Assembly (NCBI GenBank): GCA_050290265.1
Contig: JBNKHI010000010.1
Span: forward strand, 1 to 64,000
Direction: 5' to 3'
Length of the DNA: 64,000 nt
Source of the DNA: JBNKFV01 sp050290265
Lineage (GTDB): Bacteria; Pseudomonadota; Gammaproteobacteria; Pseudomonadales; Cellvibrionaceae
In this document: positions 53,239-62,604 of the stretch, in pieces
How positions within the stretch are numbered: the stretch's first letter is position 1
Layout of the letters: each line of letters opens with the position of its first letter
Notes under the pieces: model-generated
Databases searched by the model: none
What the model was told of the DNA's origin: nothing
What the model saw: the letters and a program-made list of their open reading frames with translations, nothing else
Program-made: the position numbers and the translations under genes

Positions 53239-54270
53239 TCAAAACTGATTTGACTTGCGCACAGAATCTAGTTGACTACACAACATAGCAGCACCCTCAA
53301 GAATCCTGACCGTATGCCGCTGTAAATAATCGGGAGGAATAAAAAATAAATGATCATTCTTCACAGCGCGAATACTGGGCCATTGGTACCAATCATCCAG
53401 CCATTCTGGACGTGCATCGTCGGTACCACTGGCAACAATCACCTCAGGATCAGCCACTAACATGGCTTCCATATTAATTTGTGGCGCTTTAATAGACAGA
53501 TCAGAAAATACATTATGACCGCTGCACAATTGAATAATATTATTGATCACGTGATCGCCGCCGATGGTATGTAGCGGATGATTCCAGACTTGATAAAACA
53601 CACTGACCGGCGCCAATGCACCGTAGGTTTTTTTGAGTTCATTTAATCTAAACAGAAAGTTTTTACTGGCTTGATTTGCTATTTTTTGATGTCCTGTCAA
53701 CAAACCATAACGCTGAATATTACTGGCAATATCCTTAAGTACTATAGGCTCTGCAATAAAAACAGGAATACCCAAATCAATGATGGGCTGAATTTTCGCC
53801 ATGCCATTTCCACTTGCCCAGGCTACTACTAAGTCAGGCTGCAATTGAACAATGGCTTCCAAGTTGAAATGCGCTGAATTTCCAACAGACGCAATAGTTC
53901 GCGCGGCGGCTGGATAATCACTGTATTCCACTACCCCAACAAGGTTTTCGCCGGCACCAGCAGTAAAGAGATTCTCAGTGATATGCGGCGCCAGACTAAT
54001 AATACGTTGCGCAGGCGCTGGCAGTGTAATTGAGCGGCCGACATCATCAACCAGGTTAACAGAAGCAGCCATTACTAGCGCATTCATAAGCAATAGAACA
54101 AAACCTGAAACATTGCCGGTGCGGATTAACAATCCCATTGATTTTTTTAGAGCCGTACCAAAAAATGACACCACACAGCGCACAGAATATTGCTGCACAA
54201 ACAATGCGCTAAATCGCTTTTTGAAGAACATAATCAATGGCATAAACATTATGGGCACCGCCGATACCAT
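53239..54270 (-). CDS. btuF: Vitamin B12 ABC transporter substrate-binding protein, BtuF-like
   Basis: Periplasmic binding protein, 343 residues. It has the BtuF/FhuD fold marks: DDVGRSITLPAPAQRIISLAPHITE, VGVVEYSDYPAAARTIASVG, LEAIVQLQPDLVVAWASGNG and, near the end, ADPEVIVASGTDDARPEW. The N-terminus is long: a start at 54138 (MGLLIRTGNVSGFV) would give a normal signal peptide (FVLLLMNALVMAAS), while the ATG at 54270 follows the upstream stop directly (TAGATG), favouring translational coupling. It closes the cobalamin operon. Haem or siderophore binding is possible but context favours B12. Confidence 0.85.
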   Translation of the reverse strand: MVSAVPIMFMPLIMFFKKRFSALFVQQYSVRCVVSFFGTALKKSMGLLIRTGNVSGFVLLLMNALVMAASVNLVDDVGRSITLPAPAQRIISLAPHITENLFTAGAGENLVGVVEYSDYPAAARTIASVGNSAHFNLEAIVQLQPDLVVAWASGNGMAKIQPIIDLGIPVFIAEPIVLKDIASNIQRYGLLTGHQKIANQASKNFLFRLNELKKTYGALAPVSVFYQVWNHPLHTIGGDHVINNIIQLCSGHNVFSDLSIKAPQINMEAMLVADPEVIVASGTDDARPEWLDDWYQWPSIRAVKNDHLFFIPPDYLQRHTVRILEGAAMLCSQLDSVRKSNQF

Positions 54271-54918
54271 CTACTCTGACCGGTACACTGAGCGGTTCAT
54301 AAAAATCAGACGAGGGAAATTTTCAGTGGCATGGTGATACACATTAATTCGGCTGATACCGGCGTAGGGTATATCGATTCGGGTAACATGATTTAAATCC
54401 ATATTTAATGCCCAACCAATTAACGCACGAATCGTCACACCATGTTGCACCAACAATAAATGTTTACCGCGATGTTGTTCCAGGAGCTGATCCAGAGCCG
54501 GTAACATACGTGCCTGAAGCTGCGCGATAGATTCACCATTGGGCGGCGACACATGTGCTGGATTATTATAAAAAGCTGCTACTGCCTCCGGATGCTGTTC
54601 ACTGATGTGAGCGATATCCTGTCCTTCCCAATCACCAAAATGCATTTCTCTAAAGTCGTCCACAATATCCAGCGGCAATGCATATTCGTCAGCTTTCGTC
54701 TGCGCAAACAAACGGCAGCGCTGTAATGGCGAGCTCACAATATGCTGCCATGGTGGTGTATCCGTATGTCGGCATTCACCTGCAAGCGCCTCATTCATTT
54801 GTTGCCAACCGCGCTCACTCAACAACACATCGGTACTACCGCGATAAATCTCACCGCCCTCACAAGTACCATGGCGTAATAAATCCAGCGTTGTTACCAC
54901 GTCGGTTTGAGTTCTCAT
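54271..54918 (-). CDS. cobC: Histidine phosphatase, alpha-ribazole phosphatase-like
   Basis: A 215-residue phosphoglycerate-mutase-superfamily phosphatase. LLRHGTCEGGEIYRGSTDVLLS carries the RHG catalytic histidine, SSPLQRCRLFA the second arginine, FGDWEGQDI the acid, and LLVQHGVTIRALIGW the second histidine. CobC removes phosphate from alpha-ribazole phosphate in nucleotide-loop assembly. The role is inferred from its position inside the cobalamin operon between BtuD and BtuF; sequence alone only shows the superfamily. Confidence 0.82.
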   Translation of the reverse strand: MRTQTDVVTTLDLLRHGTCEGGEIYRGSTDVLLSERGWQQMNEALAGECRHTDTPPWQHIVSSPLQRCRLFAQTKADEYALPLDIVDDFREMHFGDWEGQDIAHISEQHPEAVAAFYNNPAHVSPPNGESIAQLQARMLPALDQLLEQHRGKHLLLVQHGVTIRALIGWALNMDLNHVTRIDIPYAGISRINVYHHATENFPRLIFMNRSVYRSE

Positions 54919-54968
54919 ATTGAACGCTCACTTTTTCAAAAATAAAGTCAGATTTATCGTTCCATCAT

Positions 54969-55748
54969 CTAAGCGTGAATCACCATTGGTTTGCCCGTTT
55001 GAGGATGCGCCATTAGCTGAACATCCACCTCAAACACCTGGCGTATATTGTCCACAGTAAAAACGCTGTAGCTGTCTCCTTGCGCTACAGTTTGCCCAGC
55101 TTTCAGTAATAAAACCTGATCTGCATACTGCGCCGCTAAATTAAGATCATGCAGTATGACTAACACGCCAACACCTTGCATTGCCATGTGTTGCGCGGTT
55201 GCCAATGCCAAATGCTGATGGGCCAGATCCAATGCAGACGTAGGTTCGTCTAACAGCAGATAACGTGCGCCAAGTTCAGACGCCTCCCACACTTGTGCCA
55301 GTACTCGCGCCAAATGCACACGCTGTTTCTCACCACCAGACAAGGTCATGTAGCTGCGCTGTCGCAAATGTTCTGCATCCACTTGTGCAATAACTTGCTC
55401 AACAATCTCATGGTCGCGCTGTTGCCCGGAGCTGTGCGGATACCGCCCCAATGCAATGACATCCTCCACCGTAAATGGAAAATGTAAACCCGAGTGTTGC
55501 GGCAGCACTGCAATAAGCTGAGCACGCTCACGGGCTGACCATTTTGACAAGTCTTTGTGTTGCAATGTTACGGCGCCGGCAGTGGGTGCTAGTTCGCCAC
55601 TAAGCAATTTAAGCAGCGATGTTTTACCAGAACCATTAGGCCCTACCACAGCCGTCACCGTACCCGGTGCGAGGGTTACATCAACCTTTACCAATAGCGG
55701 GCAGCCAGCAATAGCAAATGATAATCCCGACGCTTTTAGCATAAACAA
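54969..55748 (-). CDS. btuD: ABC transporter ATP-binding protein, BtuD/HmuV-like
   Basis: ATPase of a FecCDE-type importer, 259 residues. Walker A is VVGPNGSGKTSLLKLLSG near residue 36, the signature TLSGGEKQRVHLARVLAQ, Walker B YLLLDEPTSALD, and the switch histidine in VLVILHDLNLAAQYAD. In sequence style it is close to haem-type HmuV, but the operon (riboswitch, btuB, cobO, cobQ) marks it as a B12 importer. It starts 18 bp after the permease stop. Confidence 0.88.
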   Translation of the reverse strand: MFMLKASGLSFAIAGCPLLVKVDVTLAPGTVTAVVGPNGSGKTSLLKLLSGELAPTAGAVTLQHKDLSKWSARERAQLIAVLPQHSGLHFPFTVEDVIALGRYPHSSGQQRDHEIVEQVIAQVDAEHLRQRSYMTLSGGEKQRVHLARVLAQVWEASELGARYLLLDEPTSALDLAHQHLALATAQHMAMQGVGVLVILHDLNLAAQYADQVLLLKAGQTVAQGDSYSVFTVDNIRQVFEVDVQLMAHPQTGKPMVIHA

Positions 55749-55766
55749 CTCTTCACAAGGAGTAGA

Positions 55767-56888
55767 TTAAGAGAGTGCCAAACGGTGGCGCTGCTGCAAC
55801 AGCAAGCCAATAAAAAAAGGAGCACCCAATACGGCAGTAATAATGCCAATTGGAATTTCCGCCGGCGCAGCCAACGTACGCGCCAGCGTATCAGCCAGTA
55901 CCAGCAACAGCGCCCCCAATAATGCTGAGGCTGGCATTAACCAACGGTGATCCGGCCCTATGAGCAAACGCACTAAATGCGGAACGACCAATCCAACAAA
56001 ACCAATAATGCCAGCCATGGCCACCGCAACACCAACACCTAATGCCGTTAAGGTAATGAGCTGCCATTTGAGTCGATCTACGGCCACACCTAAATGTCGC
56101 GCTTCAGATTCGCCGAGCAGCAATACATTTAATGCTCCCGCATAACGAATTAAGGCAATGATAACCAACAGTATGACAACGCTGGCAAGCATCAGCTGTG
56201 ACCAGCTAATGCCATCAAAACTACCCATCTGCCATAACGTAATTTTGCGCAATTGGCTGTCACTGGCAACATAAGTAAAACTGCTGATAATCGCAGCCGC
56301 TAATGCATTCACGGCAATCCCTGCCAGTAACATTGTACTCACGGAAATTCTTCCGACCCCTGAGCCACTGAGACGTGATGCTGCGCAGCCCAATCGATAG
56401 ACAACCAATGTTGCTATAAAACCACCGATAAAAGCAGACAACGCCACAAAACCCATTTGCCAGACGCTGTCGTTGGCAAAAACAAGGGCACTGTGGCCCG
56501 ACAGCACGGTGCCGCCGACAATGGCTGCACTGGCACCCACAGCCGCACCACCGGATACACCGATCAAAGATGGGTCTGCGAGTGGATTGCGAAACAACCC
56601 TTGCATGGTGGCACCACTCACTGCCAGACAACCGCCAACCAACGCAGCCATCAGCACTCGCGGCCAGCGAATAACAGTTAAAATCAAATCCTGTTGTGGC
56701 GTAACAGGCGTGTCGCTAAAGCCCAAATGATAGGCCAGAAACTGCCCGTGATCGGCCCAGCTGATAGGCACCAGACCGCTGCCGCTAGCGAGTAGCAACA
56801 CCAATGGCAAGAGCGCACCCAAACCAATCAGCAAACGACGTGCTTTTACATTAAGCACGTTCTGATTCATCCTTATCGCGTTTGGCAT
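55767..56888 (-). CDS. btuC: FecCD-family permease, BtuC-like
   Basis: Inner-membrane permease of 373 residues with about ten helices. IRWPRVLMAALVGGCLAVSG, then ATMQGLFRNPLADPSLIGVS and GAAVGASAAIVGG are the conserved N-terminal core; GFVGLVVPHLVRLLIGPDHR is the coupling region to the ATPase. It overlaps the 3' end of cobQ by 38 nt; an ATG six codons later is an alternative start. Together with the adjacent ATPase and the BtuF-like protein it forms a B12 ABC importer. Confidence 0.9.
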   Translation of the reverse strand: MPNAIRMNQNVLNVKARRLLIGLGALLPLVLLLASGSGLVPISWADHGQFLAYHLGFSDTPVTPQQDLILTVIRWPRVLMAALVGGCLAVSGATMQGLFRNPLADPSLIGVSGGAAVGASAAIVGGTVLSGHSALVFANDSVWQMGFVALSAFIGGFIATLVVYRLGCAASRLSGSGVGRISVSTMLLAGIAVNALAAAIISSFTYVASDSQLRKITLWQMGSFDGISWSQLMLASVVILLVIIALIRYAGALNVLLLGESEARHLGVAVDRLKWQLITLTALGVGVAVAMAGIIGFVGLVVPHLVRLLIGPDHRWLMPASALLGALLLVLADTLARTLAAPAEIPIGIITAVLGAPFFIGLLLQQRHRLALS

Positions 56889-58581
56889 TTGCTGTAAATT
56901 GTTTGACTAGAGACTGTACCGGGCCTTTGCTCTCTGACTTTTCTGCTTCTGAAACTGCTTGCGTATAACCCGGTAAAAACGCGGCTACGTTAAGATTTTC
57001 TTCTATTGCATCCGCCAGGCGCTCGAGGTCTGCCTCACGGCGAGCAAAGTAGTCTGGCTGAGTTTTCACGCTCAATCCAGCCCATTGCAGCAACGCGGTG
57101 CACGCGGTACTGCTATCAAACAAACCATGCAGATAGGTACCAATAATCTGGCCATCTTCAGAAACCGCGCCCTCTGGACCTGACGCCAACTCAATGACCG
57201 GGCGACACAACGCTGCACCACTGCTTTTGCCTGCGTGAATTTCGTAGCCTTTAACCGTTACCGGTGTAGTAACTTTATTACCGATTTTATTGCCTACGTT
57301 GTTAGCCAGCTTATTCCCGACTTTGCTACCCAGTTGAGGGCCAATCTTGACCCCGAGTTTATTCGTAATACAGCTGTAGTCTTCCAGTAGTAATTGCCCA
57401 GTGACTCGACGCAATTGCTTAATGGGTTTCAATTCGGTTTCAATCGGTAATAAACCCAGTCCTAAAGAAAAACCAGGCTCACCTTCCAGTCCGGAAGGGT
57501 CGCTGATGACATCCCCCAGCATTTGAAAACCTCCACAAAGGCCAATGAGTTTGCCGCCATAACGCAGGTGTTTGCGAATGGCAGGCTCCCACCCATTATC
57601 GCGCAGCCATTGCAAATCCTGGCGCACACTTTTACTGCCGGGCAAAATAATGAGATCCGCTGCGGGGATGGTCTCCGCGGGTCCAATAAATTGTAAATTG
57701 ACCTGCGGGTGCAAACGCAATGCATCAAAGTCTGTATGATTACTGATGCGAGAAACCACAGGAACAATAACGTTAAGCTTGGGTAGTGCTGTGGCAGATT
57801 TATGATGAGCAGGCTCTTGCGCCGTGCTAATGGCATCTTCTGCGGGCAAATGAAAACCCTGTAAATAAGGCAGCACACCCAGCACTGGCTTACCGGTTTT
57901 TTCTTCCAACCAATCTAAACCCGATTGCAACAAGCGAATATCACCGCGAAAGCGGTTAATGACAAAACCGACAACACGGTCTTGTTCACTTTGCGACAAC
58001 AGCGCAAGGGTGCCTACCAAATGCGCAAATACGCCGCCACGGTCGATATCAGCAACCAGAATTACAGGGCAGTCTACCGCTTCTGCAAATCCCATATTCG
58101 CAATATCTTTATCGCGTAAATTAATTTCTGCCGGACTCCCTGCACCTTCAACCACAATAGCGTGGTATCGAGATTGCAACCGCTGAAAAGAATCCAATAC
58201 AGCATCCATGGCCGTGACTTTATAATCATGAAACGCTTGCGCTTCCATTTCAGAAATTGCGCGCCCCTGAATAATCACTTGCGCACCAGTGTCACTATTC
58301 GGTTTAAGTAACACCGGATTCATATCGGTATGCGGCTCTATGCCGCAGGCTTGTGCTTGCACGGCTTGTGAACGGCCAATTTCACCACCATCCTCGGTCA
58401 CAGCACTGTTTAATGCCATGTTTTGTGGTTTAAAAGGGGCAACGCTAATACCTTTGCGCGCCAGAACACGGCACAACCCGGCCACCAGCATCGATTTACC
58501 GGCGTCGGACGTGGTGCCCTGCACCATTAAAACGGAGCCCTGCACAATTCCCGGATGATTTTTCTTATCGCGTTCAGCCAT
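56851..58581 (-). CDS. cobQ: Cobyric acid synthase
   Basis: ATP-dependent amidase that adds four amide groups to adenosyl-cobyrinic acid a,c-diamide; 576 residues. The N-terminal P-loop-like part is MVQGTTSDAGKSMLVAGLCR with KPQNMALNSAVTEDGGEIGRSQAVQA; the C-terminal glutaminase has the catalytic Cys in GLCGGFQMLG near residue 350 and the His in GTYLHGLFDSS. Residues about 405-436 are an extra run of [ILV]-G-[NS]-K tetrapeptides from a 12-bp DNA repeat. It follows cobO with a 1-bp overlap and precedes btuC. Confidence 0.95.
   Translation of the reverse strand: MAERDKKNHPGIVQGSVLMVQGTTSDAGKSMLVAGLCRVLARKGISVAPFKPQNMALNSAVTEDGGEIGRSQAVQAQACGIEPHTDMNPVLLKPNSDTGAQVIIQGRAISEMEAQAFHDYKVTAMDAVLDSFQRLQSRYHAIVVEGAGSPAEINLRDKDIANMGFAEAVDCPVILVADIDRGGVFAHLVGTLALLSQSEQDRVVGFVINRFRGDIRLLQSGLDWLEEKTGKPVLGVLPYLQGFHLPAEDAISTAQEPAHHKSATALPKLNVIVPVVSRISNHTDFDALRLHPQVNLQFIGPAETIPAADLIILPGSKSVRQDLQWLRDNGWEPAIRKHLRYGGKLIGLCGGFQMLGDVISDPSGLEGEPGFSLGLGLLPIETELKPIKQLRRVTGQLLLEDYSCITNKLGVKIGPQLGSKVGNKLANNVGNKIGNKVTTPVTVKGYEIHAGKSSGAALCRPVIELASGPEGAVSEDGQIIGTYLHGLFDSSTACTALLQWAGLSVKTQPDYFARREADLERLADAIEENLNVAAFLPGYTQAVSEAEKSESKGPVQSLVKQFTANAKRDKDESERA
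57274..57369. repeat. Eight degenerate 12-bp tandem units inside cobQ
   Basis: The units TTTATTACCGAT, TTTATTGCCTAC, GTTGTTAGCCAG, CTTATTCCCGAC, TTTGCTACCCAG, TTGAGGGCCAAT, CTTGACCCCGAG and TTTATTCGTAAT follow without gaps. On the minus strand each encodes a tetrapeptide of the form [ILV]-G-[NS]-[KQ]. The repeat lies just before the GYEIHAG segment of the glutaminase domain. Confidence 0.88.
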
Positions 58582-59192
58582 TAAAAATCAACTCCTTTGC
58601 GCGCTTTAATACCAGCGTGATACGCATGCTTTATGTCTTTTACTTCAGATACCGTATCTGCAAGCGCCTGCAAACCACTCCCGCCGCCACGCCCGGTCAC
58701 TACAACACTCATCGAGGCCGGACGTTCACGCAAGGCTTTTAGAATAACCTCTTCTTCTAAATACTGATAACCGATCATGTAGGTCAGTTCATCAAGTAAT
58801 ACCAAGTCGTAACTGGGATCTTTTAGCATACGTTCCGCCACAGCCCAGGTTCGCTCGGCGGCGGCAATATCACTGCTGCGATCTTGTGTATCCCAGGTAA
58901 AGCCTGTGCCCATCTGGTAAAAGTCTTGCGCCGGCAAATGCTTTTTCAAATACAGCTCTTCGCCGGACAATTGCACACCTTTAATAAACTGCACAACGCC
59001 AACTTTTTGCTCATGGCCCAGAGCTCGCATCACCATACCAAAACCAGAAGTACTTTTACCTTTGCCGTTACCCGTCAGTAAAATAAACACGGCCTGATCT
59101 GCTGTTGCGGCGGCGATACCCGCATCAACCTTGGCCTTATGCTTTTCCATCTTCTTTTTATGAGTTGAATGTTTGTCACTATGATCGGACAT
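58581..59192 (-). CDS. cobO: Cob(I)yrinic acid a,c-diamide adenosyltransferase
   Basis: Transfers the adenosyl group of ATP to reduced corrinoid; CobA/CobO/BtuR family, 203 residues. The P-loop is FILLTGNGKGKSTSGFGMVM near residue 35; VGVVQFIKGVQLSGEE, LVLLDELTYMIGYQYLEEEV and VVVTGRGGG follow in the family order. The N-terminal 25 residues are lysine- and histidine-rich. It is the first biosynthetic gene after the btuB receptor, overlapping cobQ by one base. Confidence 0.95.
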   Translation of the reverse strand: MSDHSDKHSTHKKKMEKHKAKVDAGIAAATADQAVFILLTGNGKGKSTSGFGMVMRALGHEQKVGVVQFIKGVQLSGEELYLKKHLPAQDFYQMGTGFTWDTQDRSSDIAAAERTWAVAERMLKDPSYDLVLLDELTYMIGYQYLEEEVILKALRERPASMSVVVTGRGGGSGLQALADTVSEVKDIKHAYHAGIKARKGVDF

Positions 59193-59271
59193 ATCGTCTA
59201 TTTCTCATGCAAAAAGTGAAGCCACAGCAGAGTTAACACGCACTGCGGTTAACTCTGCACAGTCCAGGGCC

Positions 59272-61137
59272 TTAAAAACTGAATCGAACCCCGGCATAAG
59301 CTGCCGCACCCGCGACGTTGTAATTACTCACTTCCTGATAATTTTCATCCGTCGCATTTTCAACACGCACAAACACTTCTGTAGCATTTGTTACATGATA
59401 CAAAGCGCGAATATCCAGTGTTTCATAGTCGTCCAGCGTTACATTACCCACATCGATAACATCGCGGACAAAATGCCAGTTGCTTGAAATCGATAATTTA
59501 TCGGGCACGAGGTAATAGGTTAAACCAATATTGCCTTGATGCACTGGTCGCCGAACCCTATCTTCACCGGTATTGGTGTCGGAGTCGTTATAGGTATAGT
59601 TGGTATAGAAAAACAAAACATCTTTAATCGGCATATCGAACGACACTTCAACACCAGTGGAGCGACTTTCACCACTGGCTTGTAAATAACCACCAGAAAC
59701 AAAATCGTAGATGATTTCATCATTGATACGCTGATCAAAGTACACCAGTTCAGCATGTAGCCCCTGAGCACCAATATATTCAATGCCGGCATCATAGCCT
59801 TTGCTGGTTTCCTCACTTGGAGTTGTATTTAAAGCGGGCGCAAACACCCACGGTGTATAGTTATACGCGCTCTCATACAGACTCGGTGCGCGAAAGCCAG
59901 TACCGTAGCTGGTCTTGTACTTTATGGCATCGCCATTCTTCAAATCCTGCACATAGGCAGCAGTCACGCGATAGCTGGTATGTTTTCCAAAATCGTCGTT
60001 ATCGTCTTGCCGCACGCCCGCAGTAAAATAAATATCATCCAGCAACTGGCTTTGTGCTTCCACAAAATAACCTAATTGCTCGCGTTCGCTATCGCCATTG
60101 TATGTACCAAAACTCTGTTCTTTTTCGTTTTCGATACCAAAGACTAACGCCATATTATCTTGTAATTTAACGCTACCTAAATATTCAACTTTTTCGCGCT
60201 CACCATTATTGAAATAAGATTCAACACCATCAGTAAAATTAGTGCGTTCAATATCCGTAATGTTATAAGCGAGGGTATGGGTAAATGTGGCATCGGTGTA
60301 GAGCAATGCAAAACGCTCTATCGTTTGCTCGTAGTCAGTGCGCAAATCATTGCTACCAAAGCTACTGTCGTACGCCGAATCTGCTTCTGTTTTGCGCAGT
60401 ACAGTTTCTGCCCGCCAATGGTCATTCAGATTTAAACCTGCTTTTAGATGAGCCGTCTGGTTATCATAGCCATCTTTATCTGCCAAAACGGTATCCGTTT
60501 TCAAAGCATTAAAACCGTCGGTTTGAAAATCAGACAACGACAAATACACATCACCGTGCGCGTTACCTGCGCCGACATAGCCATTTATCAACCGCGAGTC
60601 ATAGCGTCCCGCTTCGATAGTAACGCCGCCATTAACACCGTCTTTCACCGTATTGCTGGTAATATTGACGACACCTCCCGCATCTGCGCCATACATCATA
60701 CCCTGCGGACCACGCAAAATTTCGATGCGGGCAATATCACTACTTAACACATGCTGTAACTGGGGGCTGACCTGTGTACCCGTGGGGTCGGACACTTCTA
60801 CGCCATCAATAATCACCAAGGTACGATAGCCCTCTTCACCGCGAATGCGCAGTGCAGTTTGCTTACCTTGCCCTCCGGCATTCGATACGCCAATGGCAGT
60901 CTGGTTACGCAATACATCAGGAATCGACACAAAACCGCGTGCCCGGATATCATCAGCGGTTAACACTGAGACGCTGGAACCCACTTGTCGCAGTGGCATA
61001 GGCATACGACTGGCAGAGACAACAATTTCTTCCAGATAACGGTCAGTAAAAGCCTGTGAATCAGCAGCGGGGTTACTTTCTGCGGCAATAGCAGTACCGA
61101 CACCAGCCAATAGGTAAAGGGGGATAAATTTTTTCAT
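59272..61137 (-). CDS. btuB: TonB-dependent vitamin B12 receptor, BtuB-like
   Basis: Outer-membrane receptor of 621 residues, the BtuB size. A signal peptide MKKFIPLYLLAGVGTAIAAE is followed by the TonB box EEIVVSASRM and the plug (LRIRGEEGYRTLVIIDGVEV, ILRGPQGMMYGADAGGVVNI); the barrel ends in VRFSF. A cobalamin riboswitch lies in its leader and B12 genes follow downstream, which together fix its ligand as a corrinoid. Length and plug are those of BtuB, unlike the larger receptors elsewhere in this window. Confidence 0.95.
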   Translation of the reverse strand: MKKFIPLYLLAGVGTAIAAESNPAADSQAFTDRYLEEIVVSASRMPMPLRQVGSSVSVLTADDIRARGFVSIPDVLRNQTAIGVSNAGGQGKQTALRIRGEEGYRTLVIIDGVEVSDPTGTQVSPQLQHVLSSDIARIEILRGPQGMMYGADAGGVVNITSNTVKDGVNGGVTIEAGRYDSRLINGYVGAGNAHGDVYLSLSDFQTDGFNALKTDTVLADKDGYDNQTAHLKAGLNLNDHWRAETVLRKTEADSAYDSSFGSNDLRTDYEQTIERFALLYTDATFTHTLAYNITDIERTNFTDGVESYFNNGEREKVEYLGSVKLQDNMALVFGIENEKEQSFGTYNGDSEREQLGYFVEAQSQLLDDIYFTAGVRQDDNDDFGKHTSYRVTAAYVQDLKNGDAIKYKTSYGTGFRAPSLYESAYNYTPWVFAPALNTTPSEETSKGYDAGIEYIGAQGLHAELVYFDQRINDEIIYDFVSGGYLQASGESRSTGVEVSFDMPIKDVLFFYTNYTYNDSDTNTGEDRVRRPVHQGNIGLTYYLVPDKLSISSNWHFVRDVIDVGNVTLDDYETLDIRALYHVTNATEVFVRVENATDENYQEVSNYNVAGAAAYAGVRFSF

Positions 61138-61279
61138 AGGTCCTCAATTCAATAAAATTAAAATTGACCTACGATCTAGAGAGGGAGCGTGGAATAGCCA
61201 GTGGACTGAAACTGCAGATTAATACCGCGCATCAACATTACGGTCTGGAAGCAGTAGTCAGAACCTCAAGAAATTTCAC

Positions 61280-61430
61280 CGATGAAGCCCTCCGCAACAT
61301 CGTAGTTCTGACCAGGCCGGTTCCGGACTCGTGACATGCATACGCACAATCACTTTACCGTTGCGGGGGCAGTGTTGGAATCACATACTTAGCGGTTATT
61401 ACCGTTTAGCACGCATACCAAACTTCCCGT
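61280..61430 (-). promoter_or_regulatory. Cobalamin riboswitch
   Basis: On the minus strand the B12 box CACTGCCCCCGCAACGGTAA (61355-61374) is followed by AGTCCGGAACCGGCCTG (61313-61329), two conserved segments of the cobalamin aptamer, with helical arms around them. It lies 140-290 nt before the btuB start and would repress the operon when adenosylcobalamin is abundant. End points are approximate. Confidence 0.92.
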
Positions 61431-61680
61431 TTACCCCATCCCCTTTATCACAAACGTTAATGTGTAAATCACAGTCATAACGCTGCCTAAATGATGGGCA
61501 CCTGAACAGAGTTGGCAGCCCCAAGCTTCTTACGACCCAGGTCTGCCAAGTGGCCTAGTATAAACAATCCACAGTCTAATTGCTCTTTGACTTTCACACT
61601 TTTTCCAAATACAGGATAATGCCCGCCCGTTAGCACCGACTAAACAATGCGTTACTGAAAGATATAAAAGAGAGTAAACC

Positions 61681-62025
61681 ATGACCCCAGCCGAACTTAT
61701 CAGCCAACTGCGTAGCAATGCCGACAGTATTGAATTTGCCGATGTGATCGACGTGATTACCGAGCACTACAACTACACGCCGACCCGTTTCAGTAATGGA
61801 GAAGTGACCAACGAAGCAGGTACCAATGAAGGCTCCTGCAAAATTTTTGCATTTGCCCAGCTTAACCAACTGAGTGAAACTGAAACACTGGCACTGTTTG
61901 GAAAATACTATCGTGACGATGTCATGGGCAACCCAGCCGGTGAGGACCACGCAAATATTCGCAACTTCATTTTAGACGGCTGGCTCGGCATCAAATTTGA
62001 TCAAGAAGCATTAAGCCTCAAATAA
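61681..62025 (+). CDS. HopJ type III effector family protein
   Basis: A 114-residue HopJ-family protein: IEFADVIDVITEHYNYTPTR, FSNGEVTNEAGTNEGSCKIF, and DDVMGNPAGEDHANIRNFI. The name comes from a Pseudomonas syringae effector, but free-living bacteria carry the family widely and the housekeeping role is unknown. No type III secretion gene adjoins it. AGAGAG precedes the ATG. Confidence 0.92.
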   Translation: MTPAELISQLRSNADSIEFADVIDVITEHYNYTPTRFSNGEVTNEAGTNEGSCKIFAFAQLNQLSETETLALFGKYYRDDVMGNPAGEDHANIRNFILDGWLGIKFDQEALSLK

Positions 62026-62041
62026 CTCGAACCCAGCCTTC

Positions 62042-62082
62042 GTGTTCTCTGACTGCCAACCTACCGGCCAATCAGAGAACAC
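62042..62082. terminator. 11-bp perfect stem-loop between hopJ and the 86-aa gene
   Basis: GTGTTCTCTGA (62042-62052) and TCAGAGAACAC (62072-62082) pair perfectly around a 19-nt loop with CCGG inside. It stands between two converging genes and is likely a shared terminator, without a long T run. Confidence 0.7.
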
Positions 62083-62101
62083 AAAAATCAACGCATACAG
62101 A

Positions 62102-62362
62102 TCAAATCAAGCTAACCGTTTTTGCTTCAGAGCGTTCGATCATTTTCACAATCGCTGACTGAATAAATTCATCCTCACGAGCATTGTCCTTACTTTGAAA
62201 TCGTTGCTCCATGGGTTCGGCACCTTCTTCAGCGACAAAAGTTACAGTAACAGTGCTGCCCGCTCCACTCTCGTCAGAATAAGAAATGGATATTTCTGGA
62301 TATCCTTGAAATCCCATCTTCACCCGCTTGGCAATTCTCTTTTTCGATTTATCCAAATTCAT
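62102..62362 (-). CDS. Conserved small protein (86 aa)
   Basis: An 86-residue soluble protein: MNLDKSKKRIAKRVKMGFQG, then YPEISISYSDESGAG and VTFVAEEGAEPMEQRFQS, then EDEFIQSAIVKMIERSEAK. Similar short proteins occur in marine gammaproteobacteria, but no name or function is known to me. GAGAACC precedes the ATG; it converges with hopJ. Confidence 0.75.
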   Translation of the reverse strand: MNLDKSKKRIAKRVKMGFQGYPEISISYSDESGAGSTVTVTFVAEEGAEPMEQRFQSKDNAREDEFIQSAIVKMIERSEAKTVSLI

Positions 62363-62604
62363 CTATGGTTCTCTATGTAGGAAGCTGCTGGCTGAACAGC
62401 TCTTGGGAATTCTAAGCCTGAAATCTAACCGCTAATCCTAAGCATGCCAGCGTTGCCGGCTATTTGATAGTGACATCTTGATAACCCTTTGATAACGCTA
62501 TTGATAAATCGCAATGCCGCCCATTATCACTTTGGTATATTGGAATAGCATTTTTTGCTGATCATCAGTGCTCACACCACCGCCCTTATTCAACAGGATT
62601 TAGC

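Noticed and set aside
54969..56888. Reading the ABC ATPase/permease pair as a haem importer (HmuUV)
   Set aside because: Sequence style alone would allow it, but the riboswitch, btuB, cobO, cobQ and cobC context makes cobalamin the better substrate call; a haem role is not excluded.
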